The notes beneath the pieces were generated by a model that searched no databases, was not told the DNA's origin, and saw only the letters and a list, made by a program, of their open reading frames with translations. Of a stretch of 35,759 bases of DNA, positions 7,021 through 15,086 are shown one piece after another. Source of the DNA: an uncultured Mycoplasmatota bacterium. GTDB lineage: Bacteria > Bacillota_I > Bacilli_A > RF39 > UBA660. The stretch lies in contig UQRY01000021.1 of the NCBI GenBank assembly GCA_900543675.1, positions 1 to 35,759 of the forward strand, read 5' to 3'. Both the position numbers and the translations under genes were made by a program. The first letter of the stretch is position 1, and every line of letters starts with the position of its first letter.

Positions 7021-7047
7021 AACAAACAAGGTTACTCCTTGTTTGTT
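7021..7047. repeat. 11-bp perfect hairpin
   Basis: AACAAACAAGG, loop TTACT, CCTTGTTTGTT. It follows the previous hairpin by 20 bp. A second terminator or a structured element of an RNA are both possible. Confidence 0.45.
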
Positions 7048-7281
7048 ATCAACAAATCACTCAATATGTTGCATTTAACCTTTCAAAGTTGCATACCTTT
7101 TCAAGTGAGCAAAAATAAAAAAAAGAACATAAAACCTATTTTATTTACTTTCAATTAATAACAATTATATAAACTTTAATATCTAAATTGTAATTTAAAA
7201 AAGTATCTACTCACCGATTCTATAAATGCTATTCTCATTCTCTGAACTAAATCTTCAGAAAAAAATGTCGAAGTAAAAATG

Positions 7282-7311
7282 TTGTCAAAGTGCTAAAAAA
7301 ACAATTATAAT
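7282..7311 (+). promoter_or_regulatory. Promoter of the NifU-like gene
   Basis: TTGTCA (7282-7287), 18-bp spacer, perfect TATAAT (7306-7311). The -10 box contains the ATG at 7310, so that ATG is upstream of transcription and cannot be the start codon. Confidence 0.75.
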
Positions 7312-7327
7312 GAAAACGGTGATCAAT

Positions 7328-7570
7328 ATGAATAAAGAAAATAAAACAGAACAAAAAGTAATTGAAATGTTAGATAAAATTCGTCCATTTTTAAACAGTG
7401 AAGGTGGCGATATAGAATTCGTTAAATTTGAAAATGGTATCGTTTATGTAAGAATGACCGGACATTGCGCTAGTTGTCCTATGATCGATATCACATTAAA
7501 AGATAATATTGAAATAGCAATCACTGCTGAAATTCCAGAAGTAATCGAAGTAAAAAACATCAGTGATTAG
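7328..7570 (+). CDS. NifU-like Fe-S scaffold protein (YutI/Nfu type)
   Basis: An 80-aa NifU C-terminal-domain protein that carries and transfers Fe-S clusters to apoproteins in the cytoplasm. Visible signs: helix VIEMLDKIRPFLNSEGGDIEF (about 11-31), strand NGIVYVRMTGHC, and the CxxC ligand pair C47-A-S-C50, followed by a MIDITLKDNIE helix. Start set at the ATG at 7328 because the promoter's -10 box overlaps the earlier ATG at 7310; GGTGAT lies 5-6 nt upstream and the leader is short. It corresponds to B. subtilis YutI, whose genome neighbourhood includes yutH and yutD; here the YutH-like gene is convergent to it, 70 bp downstream. Confidence 0.9.
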   Translation: MNKENKTEQKVIEMLDKIRPFLNSEGGDIEFVKFENGIVYVRMTGHCASCPMIDITLKDNIEIAITAEIPEVIEVKNISD

Positions 7571-7640
7571 AAAGCAAATCAATATTGAGCCAACGTCCTT
7601 ATATTATAGAAAATACATTTTTCTAAAAGTTAGTTGACTT

Positions 7641-8561
7641 CTAGTTGGCCTTTAACAGCCACAAAACCTCAGGAATAGGATATTGACGCGTAATAACATA
7701 AAAGATATCTGCCAAAAATAATTGATACTCCTCGACTCGGTCACATAATTTTTTCAAAGGTTGAAAATCTCCACTAACCATACATAGCTCTAATTGATCA
7801 AAATAAAAGCTGGGAAACATCAAACGACCAAACAATAAACTTGCCCCCCTTAAAGAAAAATCAACACCAGCTAAATAATTACTAATAACATCCATATCAT
7901 AACTACCACTTACAAACAAGAATTTAATATATTCAGCAACATCGCGTGCCTTATGATCAATAATCAACTCTGTTGGATCATAATAGTCAATCAAGGTAGT
8001 TTGTTTATAGAAGCGTCGATGAGAAACAACCAATTGATCGGATAACTCTGCTTGATAGTTCGCTAAAGCCTCTCTTACATAAAGAATAGCATTCTCACCT
8101 AGTCCTATAAAATAATGAAAAGTTGGTAAAATAGAATAATATTCAGACATCTTACTAAAAATTTGCTCTTCAAAATAATCAATTTTTGATTCCCATAGAT
8201 TAGTCCAATGAAACATATTTAAAACCTCGAGTTTTTTATCTACCTGAACATAATCTAATCCCTTAATATCAAAAATAGAAATAGGCTCATTAGCCAAATG
8301 ATTTATTTTCATCAAAACATAAGGCTTACCATCTATAACCGTTACTAATGAGCGATCTTTATTACGCACAATCCGATGATAAAAAGGATTAGAATAAACG
8401 ATTTGTTGATTAAAATCATATACAGCTTCTAAATAAGAAAAATCCCCATAAAACGGTTTAAATAAATAGGATTGATTCTGATAACGAAAAAAATATTTCC
8501 CATTGGATAGATGAATATCATTAATTTGTAATTGATAATAATAATTAATAAAGTTTTTCAC
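7641..8561 (-). CDS. YutH/CotS-like spore coat-associated kinase-fold protein
   Basis: A 306-aa protein without signal peptide. The segment DPTELIIDHKARDVAEYIKFLF (about 200-221) matches the 'DxxxW..DHp.RDlAEy' region of the YutH/CotS group, spore-coat proteins with an aminoglycoside-phosphotransferase-like fold; HRRFYKQ just before may stand where the catalytic HGD loop would be, so kinase activity looks unlikely. Start taken as GTG at 8561 with GGGTGAT 5 nt upstream. Location next to yutI-like and upstream of yutD/yunB mirrors B. subtilis order and supports the call. Length fits YutH (about 320-340 aa). Confidence moderate. Confidence 0.6.
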   Translation of the reverse strand: MKNFINYYYQLQINDIHLSNGKYFFRYQNQSYLFKPFYGDFSYLEAVYDFNQQIVYSNPFYHRIVRNKDRSLVTVIDGKPYVLMKINHLANEPISIFDIKGLDYVQVDKKLEVLNMFHWTNLWESKIDYFEEQIFSKMSEYYSILPTFHYFIGLGENAILYVREALANYQAELSDQLVVSHRRFYKQTTLIDYYDPTELIIDHKARDVAEYIKFLFVSGSYDMDVISNYLAGVDFSLRGASLLFGRLMFPSFYFDQLELCMVSGDFQPLKKLCDRVEEYQLFLADIFYVITRQYPIPEVLWLLKAN

Positions 8562-8620
8562 GATAATCACCCATTTAAATATATGAAAAAAATGAAGTAC
8601 TTAGTAGTGGTTTATTTCAA

Positions 8621-8659
8621 ACTGTTAGCGAATAAAATTGGCCTAACAGTCTTTTTTTT
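8621..8659 (+). terminator. Orphan terminator-like hairpin
   Basis: ACTGTTAG (8621-8628) pairs with CTAACAGT (8643-8650), then C and eight T on the plus strand. No plus-strand gene precedes it. On the minus strand the same hairpin would lie in the leader of the YutH-like gene. Confidence 0.4.
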
Positions 8660-8866
8660 CAAATAAATAATCAAAACCTAATTAAAATTTTGCCAAATAA
8701 TGAAAAAATTTTTTAATACATTCAAAATTAATCTTTAACGAAAAAATAATTCAATTACATTAATTACTTTCATCTTATGATAAGCTTAAGTCTACCTCAT
8801 CAAAAAGATTTCACTGTAACACTAAACTACAATAAACTAAGATAATAACAAATATACAATAGTAAA
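8660..8866. other. Intergenic DNA, nothing further seen
   Basis: The gap 8562-8934 contains the orphan hairpin at 8621-8659 and the terminator at 8864-8890. The rest is AT-rich with no convincing ORF, tRNA or riboswitch signature. Confidence 0.4.
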
Positions 8867-8890
8867 AAGCTAAGCAGATATTGCTTAGCT
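8864..8890 (-). terminator. Terminator of the yunB-yutD-DUF1292 operon
   Basis: AGCTAAGCA (8868-8876), loop GATAT, TGCTTAGCT (8882-8890); on the minus strand the stem is followed by TTTTT. It lies 44 bp past the stop of the 8935-10230 gene. Confidence 0.75.
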
Positions 8891-8934
8891 AAATATAACT
8901 ATATAAAATTTAAAATACACGTATCTAATATAAA

Positions 8935-10230
8935 TTAGGCAACTTTCTTAACTGCTACTGGTTCAGAAACTTCCATTTGAGAATCTGGCGCAATCATAAA
9001 ATTAGCAACTGAAGCAGAAGGAACATAATTTCCAACAGCCTCAATAGGTTCACTAATTGCCTGCAAGATAGCATCTAAACGTTCTGTTTTTTCGTCGTAC
9101 TCATTAATTGTAGCTTGATCTTGCTTAATTTGATCATTATACTCAGCAATTTGCTGCTCATTCTTAGTAAGTTTTTCTTCACCATTTCTGCGGACTTCTT
9201 CTAACTCACGTTCCGAAGCTACTGCTGCTTGAACCGCTTTATCACGTTGTGCTTTTAAAGATCTGCTTTGAGCCGCTGCAGCATTCCTAAATTCAGTAAT
9301 TTTCTCTTTATAACGTGTTTGAGAAGCCTCAGCCTGTAACTTAGTATTCTCCATTTCAGCCCCCGCTTCCTGAAGTTTTTGATCAGACTCTTCAATCTTC
9401 TTATCAAATTCTTTTTTCGTTTCTTCAACTTCAGCCGCAATCGCACTAGCTTTTTCCATTGCAGCTGTCGTCTCATCACGTGCTTTTACTAATTCATTAT
9501 AAATTTGTTCCGTATCTTTAGAAGAAAAATCAATTGTAGCATCAATTTCTTCTTCGGCTACTGGTGCAGCTTCAGAAGATTCTGAAGTAGCGACCTGTGC
9601 TACATTTACTTCTTGCTGCTCAACTGGGGCAACATCAGAAACAGTCTGAGCAACAGGTTCCACTGTAGTTTCTTGCTTTTCTTCATTTTGAACAGGAGCT
9701 GCTACAGTTTCAGTAGTATTAGCAGCAACATCAGTATGTTTAATTGTTTCTAAAACCCCACCCAAATTAAATTGAGTATCTTCTAAAGCTGCAGGCTTAA
9801 CAGAAGGAACAGTTTCATTTACCACTCCTGAAGTTGCAGCAGGTATTGTAGAAACATTTTCTTGTTCTTGATTATCCTTTTGGACATTAACAGGAGCAAC
9901 TTTTTCAGTTGGCTCAAAAGAACTCATAATTACCGCAGGAATACTAGCCAACTTCTTCTCACGTACTTCTTTCAACTTCAAAGCCCTTTCACGAGCTCCA
10001 GCTTTGTGGAAAAGGCGTTCTTGTGACTTAGTCGACAACTCATAATTTTTAGAATCGTTCACTTTATCCTCTTTCTCTACTTGATTAACTACCGACTCCA
10101 CAGGAATCTTATAACGTCTAAGTTTGGCATTAGCAAAACTAGGTGCTCTAAATTTTATCCTAGTCTCCCCATTATTTGGCATTTTGGCATTATTTCGATC
10201 GACAAAATATATATTGTTAAATTCGCTCAT
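8935..10230 (-). CDS. Lineage-specific coiled-coil protein (431 aa)
   Basis: Not recognised. Three parts are visible: a basic N-terminus (1-110) with many K/R; a low-complexity Ala/Val/Pro/Glu/Thr-rich middle (about 110-230); and a long coiled coil (about 235-385) rich in E, K, A and Q with heptad-like spacing. The C-terminal tail (385-431) is hydrophobic and Val/Ala-rich but has no clear membrane helix. No signal peptide. It is 15 bp downstream of the DUF1292 gene and closes the operon, with a terminator after it. A structural or spore-associated role would fit the neighbourhood but is not shown. Start has AAAGGCAGTGA upstream. Confidence 0.7.
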   Translation of the reverse strand: MSEFNNIYFVDRNNAKMPNNGETRIKFRAPSFANAKLRRYKIPVESVVNQVEKEDKVNDSKNYELSTKSQERLFHKAGARERALKLKEVREKKLASIPAVIMSSFEPTEKVAPVNVQKDNQEQENVSTIPAATSGVVNETVPSVKPAALEDTQFNLGGVLETIKHTDVAANTTETVAAPVQNEEKQETTVEPVAQTVSDVAPVEQQEVNVAQVATSESSEAAPVAEEEIDATIDFSSKDTEQIYNELVKARDETTAAMEKASAIAAEVEETKKEFDKKIEESDQKLQEAGAEMENTKLQAEASQTRYKEKITEFRNAAAAQSRSLKAQRDKAVQAAVASERELEEVRRNGEEKLTKNEQQIAEYNDQIKQDQATINEYDEKTERLDAILQAISEPIEAVGNYVPSASVANFMIAPDSQMEVSEPVAVKKVA

Positions 10231-10245
10231 AAAATCACTGCCTTT

Positions 10246-10515
10246 CTAATCATTATTCTTTGAAAGTTCCCTTAATACATCTTTAATGCGTGACCATTCT
10301 TCGTCACTTTCGACAGCTTCCATCTCTAATTGTCCATCTTTATCAACAACATGAGAAACATAAATTGTTATATTACCACTTTCATCTTTTTCATTACGTG
10401 TATAAACAATATACTCTTTATTATTATCCCTAAACTTGAAAGAAACAAGTAATTCTACTTCTTCGACAGAACCATCTTCTTGTACAATAGAAAGTACTTT
10501 CTTATCTTTTTCCAT
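10246..10515 (-). CDS. DUF1292 family protein (YrzB-like)
   Basis: An 89-aa acidic cytoplasmic protein with the DUF1292 pattern: ELLVSFKFRDNNKEYIVYT, then an acidic turn and ITIYVSHVVDKDG followed by SDEEWSRIKDVLREL, where the conserved tryptophan lies in the last helix. Function unknown. In most Bacillota this gene sits beside ruvX and ireB; here it is instead between yutD and a coiled-coil gene. The ATG follows GGGGAGG. Full family length. Confidence 0.85.
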   Translation of the reverse strand: MEKDKKVLSIVQEDGSVEEVELLVSFKFRDNNKEYIVYTRNEKDESGNITIYVSHVVDKDGQLEMEAVESDEEWSRIKDVLRELSKNND

Positions 10516-10573
10516 TAATTATCCTCCCCTTCTATTATCATATATATCCATTTTATCATAAACAATATATATT

Positions 10574-10873
10574 TCAACCATTTTTCTTATCTTTTTTTGT
10601 TTTCTTTAGTAAAAAATAGCGACACTCATATGCACAATACTTTTGTATATATTGATCCAAATCATCGATATCATTCAACTTACGGCACTGCTTATTTTTC
10701 GAATCAAAAAAACCTTTTAGACGTAAAGAATCATAAGAATAATCCCCTAAAATATAATCAAAATCAAGAAAATAATCCGTATAACGTTCTTCTAAATCTT
10801 CCATACAAAAAGCATTTTTATAATTAGAAACCACTTCGTAATCAACATTCTCTAAAGTAATTATCTTCCCCAT
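10574..10873 (-). CDS. yutD: YutD family protein (DUF1027)
   Basis: A 99-aa protein with the YutD signature: YEVVSNYKNAFCMEDLEERYTDYFLDFDYILGDYSYDSLRLKGFF, then ... LDQYIQKYCAYECRYFLLKK. The 'GDysydqLRLKGF' and 'C..eC.YFvLKK' blocks are characteristic of this small family, whose function is unknown. Start set at the ATG at 10873 with GAGAGTGA upstream; two upstream in-frame ATG/GTG codons precede that site. It lies 54 bp downstream of yunB. In B. subtilis yutD and yunB are near each other, so the neighbourhood agrees. Confidence 0.8.
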   Translation of the reverse strand: MGKIITLENVDYEVVSNYKNAFCMEDLEERYTDYFLDFDYILGDYSYDSLRLKGFFDSKNKQCRKLNDIDDLDQYIQKYCAYECRYFLLKKTKKDKKNG

Positions 10874-10927
10874 TATTATCACTCTCATTCTCATTTTCAT
10901 TATACATTATTTTACACTGAAAAGCAA

Positions 10928-11695
10928 TTATTCTAATGGTAAAGAATACATAGAAGAATCTTTAACAAAACCATTTCCATAATACGTTGGTACGCTTCCT
11001 TGAACCATCTTAATAGCCAGAGGAATATCACATTCTAAAAGCATTTTCTCGGTGACAAAGGGTAGAATAATTTGAGCGGTCATTTCAAGATGAACACCAA
11101 CTTCAACCATAGCATTATTAATCCCATACGGCGTTATTTTAGTCGAAATATTACTATTTACATCCCCAACATAACGCAAGCGAATAGGAATTTCCGGTCC
11201 AAAATTAGCTAAAATAGCATTATTAGTTAATATGCCTATAGGGATTCGTTCAATAATTCCCCGTTCTAAATCTTGAATCCTATCTTCTGGTAAATCCATA
11301 TCATAAATACCAATCGCGTCAAGTTCACCGTGTTCCAGTAATTTTAAATTGTTTTGAACAATAGTAGTCGCTAAATTAAGTACCTGATTAACAACAACAG
11401 GATTAAAGTCTATCGTTTGAATACTTCCATCTTCACTCTTTACCGTTTCAAATAATTCATCCGTATTAATTTTGTCTTCCAATACTTGAGCAATCGCCTT
11501 ATTTACCATAATAGTAGAAAATTTTTGAATTTCTAATTCTGCCATTTCAAATAACAAAGGGGTAAAATGGCGATTAATCTGATACAAGAAAAAGATAACG
11601 GTCACAACTACACCTATCATTGTAAATAAAAACAAATGACTCTTACGTATCACGAAATGTTTCTTTTTCTTTCGTAAATGTATTTTCTTTTTCAT
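10928..11695 (-). CDS. yunB: Sporulation protein YunB
   Basis: A 255-aa membrane-anchored protein. A very basic N-terminus (KKKIHLRKKKKHF) precedes one transmembrane helix (about 22-42), and the rest is extracytoplasmic. Family marks are AELEIQKFSTIMVNKAI, then the QTIDFNPVVVNQVL block and GPEIPIRLRYVGDVNSNISTKITPYGINNAMVEVGVHL. YunB is a sigma-E-controlled protein needed for normal sporulation in Bacillus; its biochemical role is unknown. The start has AAGGAAG upstream. It begins the yunB-yutD-DUF1292-coiled coil gene row, separated from the upstream operon by a terminator. Confidence 0.88.
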   Translation of the reverse strand: MKKKIHLRKKKKHFVIRKSHLFLFTMIGVVVTVIFFLYQINRHFTPLLFEMAELEIQKFSTIMVNKAIAQVLEDKINTDELFETVKSEDGSIQTIDFNPVVVNQVLNLATTIVQNNLKLLEHGELDAIGIYDMDLPEDRIQDLERGIIERIPIGILTNNAILANFGPEIPIRLRYVGDVNSNISTKITPYGINNAMVEVGVHLEMTAQIILPFVTEKMLLECDIPLAIKMVQGSVPTYYGNGFVKDSSMYSLPLE

Positions 11696-11729
11696 AAAGC
11701 TTCCTTCTATATTTCTAGTTTATGAAAAA

Positions 11730-11765
11730 AAATAAAAAAGTAGGAAATAAATTAACTATCCTACT
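11730..11765 (-). terminator. Terminator after the 465-aa gene
   Basis: On the minus strand AGTAGGA (11765-11759) pairs with TCCTACT (11745-11739), followed by TTTTTATTTTTTTT. It separates the 11785-14894 operon from yunB. Confidence 0.75.
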
Positions 11766-11784
11766 CTATTTCAAGAGAAAAGCA

Positions 11785-13182
11785 CTAAAAGATAAAGAAA
11801 ATACTAATCAATACTGCAGCTACTTCTAAAGCAACGACGACACCTAATATAACAGGACTGACTTGCCCACTTTGAGAAGATGACGGTGCTGAAACAGGAG
11901 GAGGCGTTAATGTTTTTACATAAGCACCTCTAGTATTATTTAATTCATTGGCTTGGCTTAATTCTTCTTCCATCGACAATAAAGTAGCTTCAGTATCTTG
12001 AAGCAAGACTAATTGCTCCGCCATTGTTTCTTTAGAAACGGAAATCAAATTCTTTCCAGTTGGTGTCTCGTTAGTAATGGCATTATTGGTACGAAAAGCT
12101 TCTGCAACTTGCTGATAATTTTCATCTACGCTAAGAGAAAAATGAAAATGGTCATCTGCTCGTTTAATTCCCAATATTGCATCCCCTTCGTTTCCTAAAA
12201 TATGCTGATCAAAAATTTGAAACATCAAAGCAATCTCTGGAGCTTCTTGAAGTAGGGACTGATGATAATCAACACCAGGTTGAAATTCATGGGCAACCTT
12301 TTGAATCTGATCCATAGCTAAAGCACTTAAACGATTTTCAGGATGGTTCGTAACAGGAAAATTTCCAGCTTCTAATCGAAAGGCGTCATCATTGTTTTGA
12401 TCCTTTACTAATTTTAATCCCAAATTCTGAAATAATTCTTGATCTTTTTGGGTTAACATTAATGAGCCCATCATCATCAAAGCAAATTGCATTGTCACAT
12501 CATCATTTTTATCTGCATAGCAATAAGCAATTCCATCATCACTGAAACTCATACTAGAAGTTGAAGTCATTTCCCTATCTTCATCCTCATTAATTGCCGT
12601 TAGAACCGTCTCGTCTCCGCTTGCTTCAAGAGAATCTTGAATTTGATCAACATGAATTTCTGGAGAAGGAGTATCTTCCCCAAGCAATTTTGCCTTTTCA
12701 TCCATATAATCTACTGCTGTATCAATATTATTTTGCATACGTTCAATATCTCTCTGATCATGAATACCAGCAATTAAATCATCAGTATCACCTACTACAG
12801 TGACTCCAGATTCCTCTAATTGGCGAATGGAATCATCGACAAAATCACTCTTTATTTGATTCACCTCATCATCAGACTTTTGAAAATCCTCTTTTTGTTC
12901 ATCAACAAGAGACTGCATATATTCCTTTAACTGTCCTATCGCAGTTTGCGCATCCATATCAGAAGCAAAACCATCACAAATTCTTAACAATTCCTCACGA
13001 ATAGATGAAGGAACCTCATTCTTTGTTAAAAATTGATTAACCTCTTCCTTCACCTCAGCAATCGACTTAGAACCAGTTATTCTTGCATCTAAAGCATCAA
13101 GATAATATTCAGAATCTGTAAGTGCTTTTCGATTATCTTCATTTTCCTTGACATATTCATCAAACATATTTGTACGATCCAT
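11785..13182 (-). CDS. Unrecognised 465-aa acidic tail-anchored protein
   Basis: Not recognised. Residues 1-430 are acidic, mainly helical, with no signal peptide; a Met-rich helix (TMQFALMMMGSLML, about 228-241) lies mid-protein. Residues 425-440 form a Pro/Ser-rich linker, and 443-464 is a single C-terminal transmembrane helix (PVILGVVVALEVAAVLISIFFIF), so the bulk is predicted to face the cytoplasm. It is the last of four genes on the minus strand with gaps of 11-22 bp, followed by a terminator. The ATG has AAGGAGTGAT upstream. A lineage-specific membrane-bound protein is the most that can be said. Confidence 0.75.
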   Translation of the reverse strand: MDRTNMFDEYVKENEDNRKALTDSEYYLDALDARITGSKSIAEVKEEVNQFLTKNEVPSSIREELLRICDGFASDMDAQTAIGQLKEYMQSLVDEQKEDFQKSDDEVNQIKSDFVDDSIRQLEESGVTVVGDTDDLIAGIHDQRDIERMQNNIDTAVDYMDEKAKLLGEDTPSPEIHVDQIQDSLEASGDETVLTAINEDEDREMTSTSSMSFSDDGIAYCYADKNDDVTMQFALMMMGSLMLTQKDQELFQNLGLKLVKDQNNDDAFRLEAGNFPVTNHPENRLSALAMDQIQKVAHEFQPGVDYHQSLLQEAPEIALMFQIFDQHILGNEGDAILGIKRADDHFHFSLSVDENYQQVAEAFRTNNAITNETPTGKNLISVSKETMAEQLVLLQDTEATLLSMEEELSQANELNNTRGAYVKTLTPPPVSAPSSSQSGQVSPVILGVVVALEVAAVLISIFFIF

Positions 13183-13204
13183 ACTAAATCACTCCTTAAT
13201 CTTA

Positions 13205-13606
13205 TTAAATTGGTCTAAAAAAAGAAAAATTAGGAAAATTGCGTAACACACCAAATAAAGCGATCACTATAACTCCTGTAAAAAGCCATTTTGGGGGATA
13301 TAACTCTTGTACCAAAAGAAATCTTCCTTCCTTAACATAACGATAAATAAAACATAACCCGTAAATGAGGAAAAAAGGAAGCAAAAGGTAAAGAAGCATA
13401 TTACAATGAAAAGCTTCTTCAAACTGACCATGACAAAAAGCCAAAATCGCTCTTGTCATACCACAACCAGGACAATATACTCCAGTAACCTGATAAAACA
13501 AACACGGAAAGCGGATAATTCCCAGTTCACATAGCCAAAGAATAACGGCGGCAACAACCAAACCACCTATAGTGAAAACACTAACCTTGAATATTCGCCT
13601 CGTCAT
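13205..13606 (-). CDS. DUF2752 membrane protein
   Basis: A 133-aa membrane protein with about three helices (14-32, 64-83, 104-122). It carries the DUF2752 signature FPCLFYQVTGVYCPGCGMTRA (about 34-54), where the CPGCGxTR motif is invariant, followed by a short loop with LAFCHGQFEEAFHCN. The function of the family is unknown; the paired cysteines could bind metal or form a disulphide. Start set at the ATG at 13606, with GGGGGAATAGTG directly upstream; a GTG one codon earlier overlaps the site. Second to last gene of the four-gene operon. Confidence 0.85.
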   Translation of the reverse strand: MTRRIFKVSVFTIGGLVVAAVILWLCELGIIRFPCLFYQVTGVYCPGCGMTRAILAFCHGQFEEAFHCNMLLYLLLPFFLIYGLCFIYRYVKEGRFLLVQELYPPKWLFTGVIVIALFGVLRNFPNFSFFRPI

Positions 13607-13623
13607 CACTATTCCCCCTAGTA

Positions 13624-13992
13624 TTATCCATTTTGTTGATCGAATTCAGCCAATTGATTTAAATCGCTTTGAAGTAAAATCCAATTGACAATATCTAACT
13701 TAAATATGGATAAAATCAAATACAAGGTAGAATTATCCGTAACAGGAAGATGTCTTTTCTCCTGGGCTACTCGAATTCTTTTTCCCATCTGATATGACCA
13801 ATACCAACTATAAATACCACAGGTAATCAGCCATAAAAGAACGCTCATACCACCACTGATTGAATGATCTCCACTCGCATCACCACAATCATCAGTTAGC
13901 TCACTAAGCCAATAGAAGCCATAAAATCCACAAGTAATTACCGTTAAAATCACGGATGTGACAATATCTCTATTTCTTACTCTAGAGATCAA
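13624..13992 (-). CDS. DUF4234 membrane protein
   Basis: A 122-aa membrane protein of the DUF4234 family. The hallmarks repeat twice: RNRDIVTSVILTVITCGFYGFYW followed by LTDD (residues 7-33), and MSVLLWLITCGIYSWYWSYQMGKRI (49-73). Each is a helix ending in G-[FI]-Y-x-x-Y/W-Y/F-W. Function unknown. The start is TTG; its ribosome-binding site is a run of seven G (14004-13998), which overlaps the TAG stop of the upstream gene. Third from the end of the operon. Confidence 0.82.
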   Translation of the reverse strand: MISRVRNRDIVTSVILTVITCGFYGFYWLSELTDDCGDASGDHSISGGMSVLLWLITCGIYSWYWSYQMGKRIRVAQEKRHLPVTDNSTLYLILSIFKLDIVNWILLQSDLNQLAEFDQQNG

Positions 13993-14003
13993 GTTATCCC
14001 CCC

Positions 14004-14894
14004 CTATACATAATAATAAACAATGATTAAAATCACAGCCAAAACAATCAACATAGCTAAAACAATAAATAACTTAACTATCTTAGAACGTTTGGGGACA
14101 ACATCATCAAACAACTCTTCTTCAGAATCATCACTTTCTAAATCCTCTTTAGAAAGATCCATCGACTTAGTGTAAAACGATTCATCTAAAGTAATTGCTT
14201 CCGTCTTTTGTTCATCGCTATCATCTGTTTTAGGAAAAGAAGCCTCTTCAGAAAGCATATCCTTTTGAATTTTATCAGAAAGTTCTGCACTCAAATTTTC
14301 ATCAATCACGGTTTCATCCATATTCGTAGGCATAAGATCATTCAGTAATTGCTGATCAATATCCTGACGCATAGTATTTGAGGTAATTGTATGAATTAGT
14401 TCTTCTAGCTGTTCTTCCTCTTCCTCGGTTAATACTTCTTTTTTCTTTTCTTTGTATTCTTTAATCTTTTCGCTATTTAACTCCGCCAAAATATTATACT
14501 CCGTCGTCCTTAATTTTCTTCTTTTCTCTAATTCATCTGGATGTTCACGATTCTTCTTTGCTTCTCTTAGAATCTCATTGATATCATACACTTTTTCATT
14601 ATCCTCAGAATCCAAATTTTCTTCTCGATAACGATAATTATCAGTAGTAGCGGAAGATTCTGTTGCAGAAATAAAAGGCGAAAACTCTCTATTTCTCTGA
14701 TACTGTTCACGGCGACCTTTTTGTTCATCGAAAGAGCTAGATGAGCTCAAATCGACAACATTAGAATCTAACTTGGTAAACTGAGTATACCCAACATTAG
14801 TATACAAGTCCTCATAGACTTTTTTATTTTTTTCCAATCTACTAGTAGGACGATTATCTTGATTATTGGTATAACGTTCCATTCGACTAGCCAT
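14004..14894 (-). CDS. Unrecognised 296-aa charged protein with C-terminal membrane anchor
   Basis: Not recognised. The first 270 residues are very hydrophilic: an Arg/Asn-rich N-terminus (MASRMERYTNNQDNRPTSR), a middle helical region rich in K, R and E (about 105-175), and an acidic stretch (200-265). A single hydrophobic helix (about 274-295, IVKLFIVLAMLIVLAVILIIVYYYV) ends the protein, so the bulk should be cytoplasmic and tail-anchored. It is the first gene of the operon that continues with DUF4234, DUF2752 and the 465-aa gene. The ATG has AGGTGAGG upstream. A T10 tract lies about 50 bp upstream, near the likely -35 position. Confidence 0.72.
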   Translation of the reverse strand: MASRMERYTNNQDNRPTSRLEKNKKVYEDLYTNVGYTQFTKLDSNVVDLSSSSSFDEQKGRREQYQRNREFSPFISATESSATTDNYRYREENLDSEDNEKVYDINEILREAKKNREHPDELEKRRKLRTTEYNILAELNSEKIKEYKEKKKEVLTEEEEEQLEELIHTITSNTMRQDIDQQLLNDLMPTNMDETVIDENLSAELSDKIQKDMLSEEASFPKTDDSDEQKTEAITLDESFYTKSMDLSKEDLESDDSEEELFDDVVPKRSKIVKLFIVLAMLIVLAVILIIVYYYV

Positions 14895-15086
14895 ATCCTC
14901 ACCTTATCCTATCTATTTATTATCATAGCATAAATCCCTTAAAAAAAAAAGAAATTCCCAATCGATAATCAAAGAAAAAGAAATTATAAACGAAAAGAGA
15001 AACTCTTCATTTTCTACTAAAACATTTACTTTTTTATTTTACTTTTAAAAAAACGTATACTATACTAAGCACATGAGGTGATAAAC

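Larger units (their letters stand above)
6708..7094 (+). repeat. Cluster of six TTGCAT motifs in intergenic DNA
   Basis: The region 6590-7327 has no supported gene. TTGCAT occurs in one orientation at 6708, 6736, 6829, 6991, 7069 and 7089; three copies are TTGCATTTAA. Several lie in hairpins: CTACTTA/TAAGTAG (6728-6749), a 12-bp arm pair with one mismatch at 6827-6838 and 6856-6867, and the 13-bp stem at 6952-7000. Function unknown; a binding-site array or an unannotated RNA are possible. Confidence 0.4.

Noticed and set aside
8583..8666. 27-codon plus-strand ORF (MKKMKYLVVVYFK...)
   Set aside because: No ribosome-binding site, and most of it is the hairpin at 8621-8659; hydrophobic look is expected from T-rich DNA.
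9255..9479. Minus-strand basic ORF of 74 codons inside the coiled-coil gene
   Set aside because: Shadow frame of the coiled coil; Lys/Arg/Leu-rich text results from the repeated codons.
14941..14950. A10/T10 homopolymer near the likely -35 of the 296-aa gene as a second phase-variable promoter
   Set aside because: Long A or T runs are common in this AT-rich sequence and the -35 box itself is not convincing, unlike the G9 case.
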